Under the pieces are notes generated by a model. That model saw only the letters and a program-made list of their open reading frames with translations. It was not told where the DNA came from and searched no databases. Positions 8,707 to 16,290 of a stretch of 64,000 nt of DNA are shown in pieces. The translations under genes and the position numbers were made by a program. Within the stretch, counting starts at the first letter, position 1, and each line of letters begins with the position of its first letter. Source of the stretch: Streptomyces bluensis (GTDB taxonomy: Bacteria; Actinomycetota; Actinomycetes; Streptomycetales; Streptomycetaceae); NCBI RefSeq assembly GCF_014650715.1, contig NZ_BMVM01000019.1:1-64000 (forward strand). Direction: 5' to 3'.

Positions 8707-8894
8707 TGTGACGGTCCGATTCCCGGCCACTCCACGGGCCAAAGCAGAGTTGAGGAACTTCTGAGGCTCCACTTGCGAGAAAGGCCCCTGAGCTGCGCTT
8801 ACGGCCCCAGGGCTGCCTAGACCCCTGTCGTCGGACTCCCGTCTGCGCTCCCCGAGCGGCGCCCAGGTGCGGGGGCCGGACGCCGCTCATTGGG

Positions 8895-10955
8895 TCATTT
8901 GCTGGGGCAGACCGCGCTGATCGCCTGCAGGGTCGAGATGTTGTTCTGGAGCCCGTCGGAGGCCGCCAGGGCCGCGATGACGTCAGGGTGAGGGGGGTAC
9001 TTCACGTTCATCCGTTCGTCGTTCTCGCGCACATCGGCCGCAGTCTTGGCGTCGAGGTCGTCCGCGTGCCGGTTGAGTCTGGATCGAATGTCCGCCTCGG
9101 ACGCCTCCGTAGCAGCGGCCCTGAGCCCCGAGGTCAACGCCCGGGTCTCTTCCGCCAGTTCGTCGTACGTACGCGTCTTGCCGCCGGTGTCGTACGCCTC
9201 CAGCGCCGCGTACGCCGGTTCGCAGCCCGCAGGCATGTCGTTCGCATTCGCCACCACGACTGCCGTGGTCGCCGCCACCACCACAACACCGGCGGCCACG
9301 GAGGCACCCGTCTTGGTGGAGACGGTGGCGACGATCTTCCCGAAGAAACCGAGTGCCTTGCCGCTCTCGACCGCGGCCGCCCCGAGCGCCGGGGCGAGCA
9401 GCACCGCGGCGGCCGCGGTGGTGCCCGCCTTGTCGCCGTCGAGGAGGTCGCGGATCAGCTTCTCGGCCATGTCGTAGAACTTGACGTCCTTGGTCAGGCC
9501 GCCCCGCGCGGCCGCCATCCGCCCCAACACATAGAGCTGGAGCGCCAGTTGACCGCGCCCCTCGGTCAGGGCCCGGGGTCCGGCGACCCGCACGAACCGT
9601 GAGGCGAGCGCCCACTGCTCCTCGCGGACCAGGGCGCGGGCGACGGCCAGGAAGAGGTACGTGTCCGGCTCAGGGCCTGACGGTCCGTCCTGCTGCGCGA
9701 GCGCCGCAAGCAGGCCCTCCGCCGCGGTGGTCGCCGCGGCCGGAGCCCACTCCTGACTGTGGACGGCCGCGGCGGCGTCCTCGGTGATCCAGTACGTCCC
9801 GTCGAAGTGCTTGACCAGGCGCCGGTCGTGCAGCTCCGAAGCGGCGGTGCCGTCCTGTGGATCGCCGGTGACCGGAGCGATCCAGGCAGCAGGGAGCGCC
9901 GTGCCGAACGTCGCCAGTGCGATCAGTACACGACGCGCAGGCTCGCTCAGGGCGACGGCCAGCGCTTCCGCCTGGCGTCGTGGACTCAGCAGCGCCGGGT
10001 CGACGGGAGCCGGATCGTCCCGCGGTTCGTCGGCCCCGCGGGCGCGCCGCTCCCACTGCTCGGAAGCCTTGATGAACTGGGCGTACTGGCAGATCCGTTG
10101 AGGCGAGCCGCCCGACTCGTCCCACACGTGGTCGAACTGGAGCTCCAGCAGCCCCGTCGGGCCGAGCGGGAGCCCCACTTCGGCGCTGAGCAGTTCGATG
10201 GCGGCGGTACGCGACAAGGGCCGGACGAGATGGGCCGCGTCGGTGTCAGGCAGCGTCGCGTAGGGAGACGTGAACAGGAACGTGCAGCCGGGGAAGGTCT
10301 CAAGGAGCCGCGTCAGATCGCTCTGCGGCAAGGCGCAGTCGACGACGGTGACGTGGGTACCGGAGAAGTCCGCGGCGGCCACGGCCGCACGCAGCTGCGT
10401 CTCGTCGACGGCCCGCAGAAAGTGCGTACCGAAGAACGCCCCGGCAAGCCGCCCGTACAGCGCCTGGAGCGACTCCTCCTCGTCCACCCCGGTGCGCGGG
10501 TACAGGACGTGGCCCCTACGTCCCTGAGCGGCCAGCTCCCGGTGCACCGCCGCGGCCACGGCCTTCTTCCCGACCCCCGGCTTCCCGTGCAGCTGCGCGC
10601 TGGAGCCGCCGATGAGCTGCGCGACCACGTCGTTCACCAGTGCGTCCCTGCCGAACAGCTTGTTCCGGCCCGCGGCCGGCAGCGGTGGCGGCTGCTGCGG
10701 GGTGAGGTCGCGGAGGCTGGTGATCTCGACGAGGGCGTTCCCGTCGTAGATGACGTTGATGGTGTGGGAGCCGGTGGTGACGATGCCTTTCACGTCGCCG
10801 TGCACGACGACTGCTGTGTGGGCACGGTCGGCCTTGGCGCGGCCACCGGCGGCCTTCGGGGCATCACTCCTGGCCGTCGGCCCGGCGGCGCTGGGTTCGT
10901 GCGTCGGGTACGGGGGGACCGCCGGCTTCTCCGGCACCTTGCCGCCGCCCGTCAC
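8895..10955 (-). CDS. STAND-like P-loop NTPase with C-terminal membrane segment
   Basis: About 686 residues. The GTG at 10955 overlaps the stop of the upstream gene (GTGA), so it is chosen over a much longer low-complexity extension. After a disordered N-terminus comes VVVHGDVKGIVTTGSHTINV, a motif nearly repeated at the C-terminus of the upstream protein. The NTPase has Walker A LHGKPGVGKKAVAAAVHREL (about residues 115-135) and a Walker-B-like strand VTVVDC, where STAND proteins usually have two acids; the sensor region reads FLFTSP rather than TTSR. A winged-helix-like and helical-repeat region follows, then a hydrophobic helix (VAAGVVVVAATTAVVVA) and an approximately 100-residue alpha-helical tail. 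It resembles actinomycete conflict or signalling NTPases. A nearby effector is not evident. Confidence 0.75.
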   Translation of the reverse strand: MTGGGKVPEKPAVPPYPTHEPSAAGPTARSDAPKAAGGRAKADRAHTAVVVHGDVKGIVTTGSHTINVIYDGNALVEITSLRDLTPQQPPPLPAAGRNKLFGRDALVNDVVAQLIGGSSAQLHGKPGVGKKAVAAAVHRELAAQGRRGHVLYPRTGVDEEESLQALYGRLAGAFFGTHFLRAVDETQLRAAVAAADFSGTHVTVVDCALPQSDLTRLLETFPGCTFLFTSPYATLPDTDAAHLVRPLSRTAAIELLSAEVGLPLGPTGLLELQFDHVWDESGGSPQRICQYAQFIKASEQWERRARGADEPRDDPAPVDPALLSPRRQAEALAVALSEPARRVLIALATFGTALPAAWIAPVTGDPQDGTAASELHDRRLVKHFDGTYWITEDAAAAVHSQEWAPAAATTAAEGLLAALAQQDGPSGPEPDTYLFLAVARALVREEQWALASRFVRVAGPRALTEGRGQLALQLYVLGRMAAARGGLTKDVKFYDMAEKLIRDLLDGDKAGTTAAAAVLLAPALGAAAVESGKALGFFGKIVATVSTKTGASVAAGVVVVAATTAVVVANANDMPAGCEPAYAALEAYDTGGKTRTYDELAEETRALTSGLRAAATEASEADIRSRLNRHADDLDAKTAADVRENDERMNVKYPPHPDVIAALAASDGLQNNISTLQAISAVCPSK

Positions 10956-11371
10956 GGGCGCTGGATGTTCATCGCACCGTCTCCGGTCGAGACGATTCCT
11001 GAGACGTTCCCGCTCACCGCCACACTTCCGGCTCCGCTGCTCCGAGCCGGTCCGGGCGCGGGGAGCAGTGCAGCGATCTCGGCGACGAGCGCGGGGTCGG
11101 CCGCGAGGGCTCGTCTGATCTGCAGGCGCAACGCGGCCAGCGCGTCCGGATCGTCGGGATCGGCGGCGAGGTCCGTCACGGCCCCGTCGATCGCGGTCGG
11201 ATCGGCGGCGCCGCCCCGAATACGGGCGAGCAACCGCCGGCCGAGGAGCACGGTGGCTCCTGCCGCCTCGTCCTCGACCCGTCGCAGCACAGCAGCGCCG
11301 TACACGGCCACCGCCGCTCCCGCGGCCGGAACGATCTGACCGAGCATGGCTTCGATGTTCGACACGTACAC
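10952..11371 (-). CDS. Small partner protein of the STAND-like NTPase
   Basis: A 139-residue protein starting at a GTG (VSNIEAMLGQIVPAAG). The N-terminal half is a short helical domain (VYGAAVLRRVEDEAAGATVLLGRRLLARI), followed by an Ala/Asp-rich helical segment. The C-terminus ends GSVAVSGNVSGIVSTGDGAM plus NIQRP. This tail matches the motif near the N-terminus of the downstream NTPase (HGDVKGIVTTGSHTINV). The stop overlaps the NTPase start by four bases, implying coupled translation and probably a working pair. Similar GxVxGIVxTGD tails occur in proteins linked to actinomycete NTPase conflict systems; the exact family is not certain. Confidence 0.7.
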   Translation of the reverse strand: MYVSNIEAMLGQIVPAAGAAVAVYGAAVLRRVEDEAAGATVLLGRRLLARIRGGAADPTAIDGAVTDLAADPDDPDALAALRLQIRRALAADPALVAEIAALLPAPGPARSSGAGSVAVSGNVSGIVSTGDGAMNIQRP

Positions 11372-11655
11372 CCCCGTCTGATGACGCGTTCACTGAGTTC
11401 TGATGGCGCGGGCACTGAGTGAAGTGGCCCTTGGAATCCATGTGTTCACCAGTACAGCCCCTGGCGCGTCACCGTGCCAGCCGAAACGCCCAACCACAGC
11501 GAAGCCACTGCCGACGACCCGCCGCCGCGGCGACGAGCAACGACAACCAACGAACGTTCCCCCGCTGCTCAGCGGCCATGACCTGGATGCCGCCGCAGGT
11601 GCTCGTCACCGAAGGAAGTTGAGGAACTCCAGAGCTTCGGCGCAGGATGACGCCC

Positions 11656-12849
11656 ATGACCTCCAGTTCCCGCAGCGCCCGTCCCCCGCTCAACCGCCGA
11701 CTCGCCGAGTTCGGGACGACGATCTTCGCCGAGATGTCGGCGCTGGCCGTCCGCACCGGGTCGATCAATCTGGGTCAGGGCTTCCCCGACACCGACGGCC
11801 CCGACGAGGTCCGGGAAGCGGCGGTGCGGGCGCTGCGGGACGGGCGCGGCAACCAGTACCCGCCGGGCCCCGGGGTCCCCGAGCTGCGCACCGCGATCGC
11901 CGCGCACCAGCGGCGGCGGTACGGGCTCACGTACGACCCGGACACGGAGGTACTCGTCACGGCGGGCGCGACCGAGGCCATCGCCGCGGCCCTGCTGGGC
12001 CTGCTGGAGCCCGGCGACGAGGTCGTCGCGCTGGAGCCGTACTACGACTCGTACGCGGCCTGCATCGCGATGGCGGGCGGCAGGCGGGTGCCGGTCACCC
12101 TGCGGCCGGGCGACGGCTCGTTCCGGCTGGACCTCGACGAACTGCGGGACGCCGTCACCGACCGCACCCGGCTGCTGCTGATCAACACCCCGCACAACCC
12201 CACCGGCACCGTCCTCACCCGCCAGGAGCTGACGGCGATCGCCGAACTGGCCGTCGAGCGCGATCTGCTGGTCGTGACGGACGAGGTGTACGAACACCTG
12301 GTCTTCGACGACGCCGAGCACCTGCCGCTGGCGACCTTCCCGGGGATGCGGGAGCGCACGGTCACCATCGGCAGCGCGGGGAAGTCGTTCTCGTTCACCG
12401 GCTGGAAGGTGGGCTGGGTGACGTCCACACCCGAGCTGGTGTCCGCCGTCCGCTCGGCGAAGCAGTTCCTCACGTACGTCTCGTCGGGGCCGTTCCAGTA
12501 CGCCGTCGCGGAGGCGCTCGCGCTGCCGGACGCGTACTTCGCGGCGTTCCGCGCGGACATGCTGGCCAAGCGGGACCTGCTGGCGGCCGGGCTCACGGAG
12601 GCCGGGTTCGGGGTGTTCCGGACGGCGGGCACCTACTTCATCACCACCGACATCCGGCCCCTCGGTGAGAGCGACGGCTTCGCCTTCTGCCGGGCGCTGC
12701 CGGAGCGCGCGGGCGTGGTCGCCATCCCGAACGCCGTCTTCTACGACCACCGCGAGGCGGGTGCGCCCTTTGTACGGTTCGCCTTCTGCAAGCGCGGGGA
12801 ACTCCTGCAAGAAGCCATTGAGAGGCTGCTTACGCTGCGGAAAGACTGA
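11656..12849 (+). CDS. Pyridoxal-phosphate aminotransferase, class I/II
   Basis: About 397 residues of fold-type I aminotransferase. Seen are LGQGFPDTDGP near the N-terminus, VTAGATEAIAAALLGL (phosphate-binding region), EPYYDSY, NTPHNPTGTV, VTDEVYEHL and SAGKSFSFTGWKVGW with the PLP lysine. The pattern is that of KAT/MetB-like (methionine, kynurenine or aspartate) aminotransferases acting on amino acids in the cytosol; the true substrate is uncertain. The ATG at 11656 has AGGA eight bases upstream; the ATG at 11647 sits directly after AGG and is less likely. Convergent with the DUF1062 gene, with a 19-bp hairpin between them. Confidence 0.92.
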   Translation: MTSSSRSARPPLNRRLAEFGTTIFAEMSALAVRTGSINLGQGFPDTDGPDEVREAAVRALRDGRGNQYPPGPGVPELRTAIAAHQRRRYGLTYDPDTEVLVTAGATEAIAAALLGLLEPGDEVVALEPYYDSYAACIAMAGGRRVPVTLRPGDGSFRLDLDELRDAVTDRTRLLLINTPHNPTGTVLTRQELTAIAELAVERDLLVVTDEVYEHLVFDDAEHLPLATFPGMRERTVTIGSAGKSFSFTGWKVGWVTSTPELVSAVRSAKQFLTYVSSGPFQYAVAEALALPDAYFAAFRADMLAKRDLLAAGLTEAGFGVFRTAGTYFITTDIRPLGESDGFAFCRALPERAGVVAIPNAVFYDHREAGAPFVRFAFCKRGELLQEAIERLLTLRKD

Positions 12850-12876
12850 CGCGGGGTGGAGTCTGGGGTCTTCTGC

Positions 12877-12921
12877 GCACCAGGGCCTGTCCGGCGGATC
12901 GTGCCGGACAGGCCCTGGTGC
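12877..12921. terminator. Bidirectional terminator between convergent genes
   Basis: Perfect 19-bp arms (GCACCAGGGCCTGTCCGGC and its complement) with a 7-base loop lie between the aminotransferase and DUF1062 genes and can end transcription from both sides. Confidence 0.85.
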
Positions 12922-12931
12922 CGAGGCGGGC

Positions 12932-13516
12932 TCAGCGCTTGAGCGTGAAGGTGAAGTCGCCGGAGAGCTTGCCGCTCAGCCGGACCGCGGAAACGAGTTT
13001 CCCGTCCGTGATCAGTCCCTCGACCTCGGCCCGTGAAAGACCGCATCCTTCAGCGATCAGCCGTACCGGCCGGACAGGAATCCGCGCGGCGAAGCGGACC
13101 GAGACGTCGATCGCCTCGGTTGCCTCGGTCGCCTCGGTCGCCCCGGTCGCCTCGGCGTCCAGGTGATCCGATCCGCCGGTGTCGAGGCGCCAGGCGTTGT
13201 CCCAGTCGAGGGCGATGCGGTTACGGCGCCGCACGACCGGGTCCTGGAGCAGATCGGCTGCCAGGCCGGCGTCGTTGTCATGCAGCCGGTCCAGCAGTTC
13301 AGGTCGTACGGAGCGCACGTTCGTCCGCTCCAGGACCGTGAGCTTCGCGGTTTCCCCGCAGGCGGTACAGAGCACGAGGAGCCAGGCGTCGATGAGCTTG
13401 TGGTGGGCGTTGACGCGAAATTTTCCGTTCGGCCGGAAGCGCTCGGACGCGCACGTATGGCAACGGCGGAGAACGAGCGGCAGGCAGGTGGGCATGACCA
13501 CCCAGGTGTCGAGCAC
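12932..13516 (-). CDS. DUF1062 domain protein
   Basis: A 194-residue cytosolic protein with two CxxC pairs near the N-terminus (RRCHTCASERF and LVLCTACGETAKL), which likely bind zinc, and the conserved VNAHHKLIDAWLLVL stretch of DUF1062. The function of the family is unknown. An internal low-complexity run of TEA repeats (ATGATEATEATEAIDV), encoded by a 9-bp tandem repeat at about 13100-13155, interrupts it. The C-terminus has an S4-like look (GCGLSRAEVEGLITDGKLV). The start is a GTG at 13516. Confidence 0.82.
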   Translation of the reverse strand: MLDTWVVMPTCLPLVLRRCHTCASERFRPNGKFRVNAHHKLIDAWLLVLCTACGETAKLTVLERTNVRSVRPELLDRLHDNDAGLAADLLQDPVVRRRNRIALDWDNAWRLDTGGSDHLDAEATGATEATEATEAIDVSVRFAARIPVRPVRLIAEGCGLSRAEVEGLITDGKLVSAVRLSGKLSGDFTFTLKR

Positions 13517-13752
13517 AGAAGTACACCGGTTTCAGTGAGAAGTCCGCAGCAAAAAGCAGCGCGGCGCACATGCGCGACGCGCGACAGATCAGCGCTCGGG
13601 AGGTCTCACACGGTGTACAACGGCAGGCCCTTCACTGGACGACGTGGTTCGGCAGCACGGTAAGGGCGCACAGCGGCGCTGCTCCACTGGTTTTCCGGAG
13701 CCTCACCTGGTTTTCCGGAGCCTCACCGCGCTCCGGGGTCTAAGCTCGCCCG

Positions 13753-14106
13753 ATGACCTTGGAATGGGAACAGGTAATCGTTCACTCGGAAGATCCGGTG
13801 GCCTTGGGGCAGTGGTGGGCCGAGGCTCTCGGGTGGGTCGTCGTGCACTCCTCTGACGACGAGTTCGAGATCCGCCCGGAGCCGGATCGCCTGCCGGGGC
13901 TGGACTTCGTCCGGCTCGATGAGAGCAAGAAGGCCAAGAGCCGACTGCATCTCGACTTCAGGCCCGATGACCAGGACGCCGAGGTGGCTCGTCTGGTGGC
14001 TCATGGCGCCCAGCGTGTGGACATCGGCCAGGGCGATCAGTCGTGGGTCGTGCTGGCCGACCCCGAAGGCAACGAGTTCTGTGTTCTTGGCCAACGGCGT
14101 CAGTAG
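13753..14106 (+). CDS. VOC-superfamily (glyoxalase-like) protein
   Basis: A 117-residue single-domain protein with the beta-alpha-beta pattern of the vicinal oxygen chelate fold: VIVHSEDPVALGQWWAEALGW at the N-terminus, LDFVRLDE and LHLDFRP in the middle, and SWVVLADPEGNEFCVL at the end. Such proteins bind metals or small ligands and are often resistance or detoxification enzymes; the substrate cannot be told. The ending region has the typical metal-binding Glu. Monocistronic. A 12-base repeat CTGAGCACACC (three copies, about 14117-14150) follows the gene. Confidence 0.8.
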   Translation: MTLEWEQVIVHSEDPVALGQWWAEALGWVVVHSSDDEFEIRPEPDRLPGLDFVRLDESKKAKSRLHLDFRPDDQDAEVARLVAHGAQRVDIGQGDQSWVVLADPEGNEFCVLGQRRQ

Positions 14107-14264
14107 CTCAGTAGCTGAGCACACCGGCTGAGCACACCCACTGAGCACACCAAGGGACATCGGCGAGGCCCTTTGGCCGGACGGGGGGACCTCTGGTGGT
14201 GGAATCCGAGACCCACTGGCGTGTAAAGCTGGCAAATCGGATTTAAGGGACGCATGGTTCCGAT

Positions 14265-15476
14265 GTGACCCACGTCAGCACCCTGCCGGCCCCCGCCCAG
14301 GAGGGCGGCCGACAGCACCCTCAGGATCGGCACCCCAAGGATCACGTCCGCTCCGCGGCGCGACCGCATCCGGCCGTCCTCGCCCTCGGGCTCTTCCTCG
14401 CCGCCCGGCTCGCCGGTGTCGCCGTCCTCACCGCGACCGCCTGGGCCTACGGCAAGAACCCGCTGCGGGTGCTCGGACGGTCCTGGGACTCGGACTGGTA
14501 CCTGGGGATCGCGGCGCACGGTTACGGACGGATCGAGTACTTCGCGCCCAAGGTCGCCAGCGACTACGCGTTCTTCCCGCTCTACCCGGGGTTCGTACGG
14601 GTCGTCACCGAGATCACCCCGCTGAGCGGCGGCGCGGCCGGGCTGCTCGTGTCCTGGACGGCCGCCGGGGCCGCGGCCTGCGGGCTGTACGCGATCGGAC
14701 ACCGGCTGTACGGCCGTGCGGTCGCCACCGCGCTGGTCGTGCTGTGGGGGCTGCTGCCGCACTCCGTCCTGCTGTCCCTGGCGTACACCGAGCCCGTGCT
14801 CACCGCCTGCGCCGCCTGGTCGCTGTACGCGGTGCTCACCGGGCGGTGGGTGTGGGCGGGTGTGCTGGCCTCGCTGGCGGGCCTGGCCCGGCCGAACGGG
14901 ATCGCGGTGGCGGCCGCGGTGCTCGTGGCGGCGGCGTACGAGGTGGTGCGGCGGCGCGGGCGAAACGTTTCCCACAGCCTGTGGACGGGCGCCGCGCTCG
15001 CGCCGCTCGGGTGGTGCGGATACGTGCTGTGGGTGGGGTCGCGCACGGGCGATCCGCTCGGCGGGTACTTCGCGGTGCAGCGGCGGTGGGGCTCACGCTT
15101 CGACTTCGGGGTGGGCGCCCTGCGCTTCGCCCGGCACCTGGTGCTCCACGGCGGGCGCTTCGTGTTCCCGATGACGTTGCTGCTCGTGGCGGTGGCGGTC
15201 GTGCTCTTCGCGTTGCTGGTGGTGGACCGCGCGCCCCTGGTGCTGGTGGTGTACTGCGGCGTCCTGCTGCTGATCACGATCGGCGGCTCGGGGTACTTCG
15301 CCTGCAAGCCGCGCTTCCTGCTGCCGGCGTTCCCGCTGCTGCTGCCGCCGGCGCGGGCGCTGGTGCGGACGGCGAGAGCCCGGCCCTGGCACGCGACCGT
15401 GGTGGTCACCGCCCTGGCCGGGCTCTCGTTCGTTTACGGCGCGTTCCTGGTCGTGGTCAACCACACGCCTTTGTGA
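14265..15476 (+). CDS. PIG-V-like integral membrane mannosyltransferase
   Basis: A 403-residue protein with about 9-10 hydrophobic segments. It has the GT-C features of PIG-V-like glycosyltransferases: the acidic motif RSWDSDWYLGIAAHGY in the first loop, FFPLYPGFVRVV, and LAGLARPNGIAVAAA. These use a polyprenyl-phosphate mannose donor at the outer face of the membrane to glycosylate proteins or lipids. The GTG at 14265 gives a short Pro/Gln-rich N-terminal tail before the first helix. The acceptor is unknown. It converges with the YbjN gene. Confidence 0.82.
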   Translation: MTHVSTLPAPAQEGGRQHPQDRHPKDHVRSAARPHPAVLALGLFLAARLAGVAVLTATAWAYGKNPLRVLGRSWDSDWYLGIAAHGYGRIEYFAPKVASDYAFFPLYPGFVRVVTEITPLSGGAAGLLVSWTAAGAAACGLYAIGHRLYGRAVATALVVLWGLLPHSVLLSLAYTEPVLTACAAWSLYAVLTGRWVWAGVLASLAGLARPNGIAVAAAVLVAAAYEVVRRRGRNVSHSLWTGAALAPLGWCGYVLWVGSRTGDPLGGYFAVQRRWGSRFDFGVGALRFARHLVLHGGRFVFPMTLLLVAVAVVLFALLVVDRAPLVLVVYCGVLLLITIGGSGYFACKPRFLLPAFPLLLPPARALVRTARARPWHATVVVTALAGLSFVYGAFLVVVNHTPL

Positions 15477-15524
15477 CGACTGATCGGCAGACCGTTCGTC
15501 CTGCTCGTCTTCCTGATCGTCTTC

Positions 15525-16055
15525 CTACTCGTCTTCGTCGTCCGGCTTCTCCGCGCCGTCGACCTCCTCCGCGAGGCCGAGCTGCTCCACGAGCCACTTG
15601 TCGAACTCGATGGCCGCCCGCACCCAGCTCACGGTCGACGACACGAAGTGCTCCAGGCTGACGCCGGTGCCGATCAGCAGCTGGGCCTCGCCGATGAGAC
15701 GGACCGTGCCGTCGTCGTGCGTGTGGCTGTACACCTTGGGCCACAGCGTGCGACGGTTCCAGTCGTCGATCGTCTCCAGCAGCGCCGGCTTCTCATTGAT
15801 CTTGTGCGGCCGGTCGTAGAACGTCCGTACCGAGAAGACCTGCTGATCGCCCTCGCCGCGGAACATGAAGTACGTACGGAACTGCTCCCACGGCGCCGCG
15901 AGGTCACCCTCGTCGTCGACGACGTACTTCAGCTCCATCTGGTCGAGGAGCTGCTTCACGAGGTCCTGATCCGGGACGACGGGGCCCGCCGGTCCTTGGG
16001 GCTGCGGCTCGGGCTGGCCCCCGAAGTTCGGAATCGAGGACGGGTCGATGGACAT
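15525..16055 (-). CDS. YbjN domain protein
   Basis: A 176-residue cytosolic protein. The YbjN-type fold is shown by LVKQLLDQMELKYVVDDEGDL near the start, YFMFRGEGDQQVFSVRTFYD, and RTLWPKVYSHTHDDGTVRLI; these proteins resemble chaperone-like folds of type III secretion. Function is unknown in actinomycetes. The ATG at 16055 has AGGAG nine bases upstream. The tail is acidic (KPDDEDE). It lies downstream of clpB on the same strand. Confidence 0.8.
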   Translation of the reverse strand: MSIDPSSIPNFGGQPEPQPQGPAGPVVPDQDLVKQLLDQMELKYVVDDEGDLAAPWEQFRTYFMFRGEGDQQVFSVRTFYDRPHKINEKPALLETIDDWNRRTLWPKVYSHTHDDGTVRLIGEAQLLIGTGVSLEHFVSSTVSWVRAAIEFDKWLVEQLGLAEEVDGAEKPDDEDE

Positions 16056-16290
16056 ACTTGAAGACTCCTGCGGTCGTCTGGCTCGTCCGGCCAACGCTGA
16101 GACCAGACGTACACAACCCACCCTCTCTCTCTTGCCCCCCGACCGGCAACCTCTTCGCCCGACGTGCCTGCGCTGTGTGACGGATCAGCCACGTGGGCGC
16201 CGCATTCCGGCGCTCCCTGGCGTCCGGGGCGCCGTGTGCCGGCGCCCCGGACGTTCGCTCCGGACGGTCGCTCAGGACGTTCGCTCCGGG

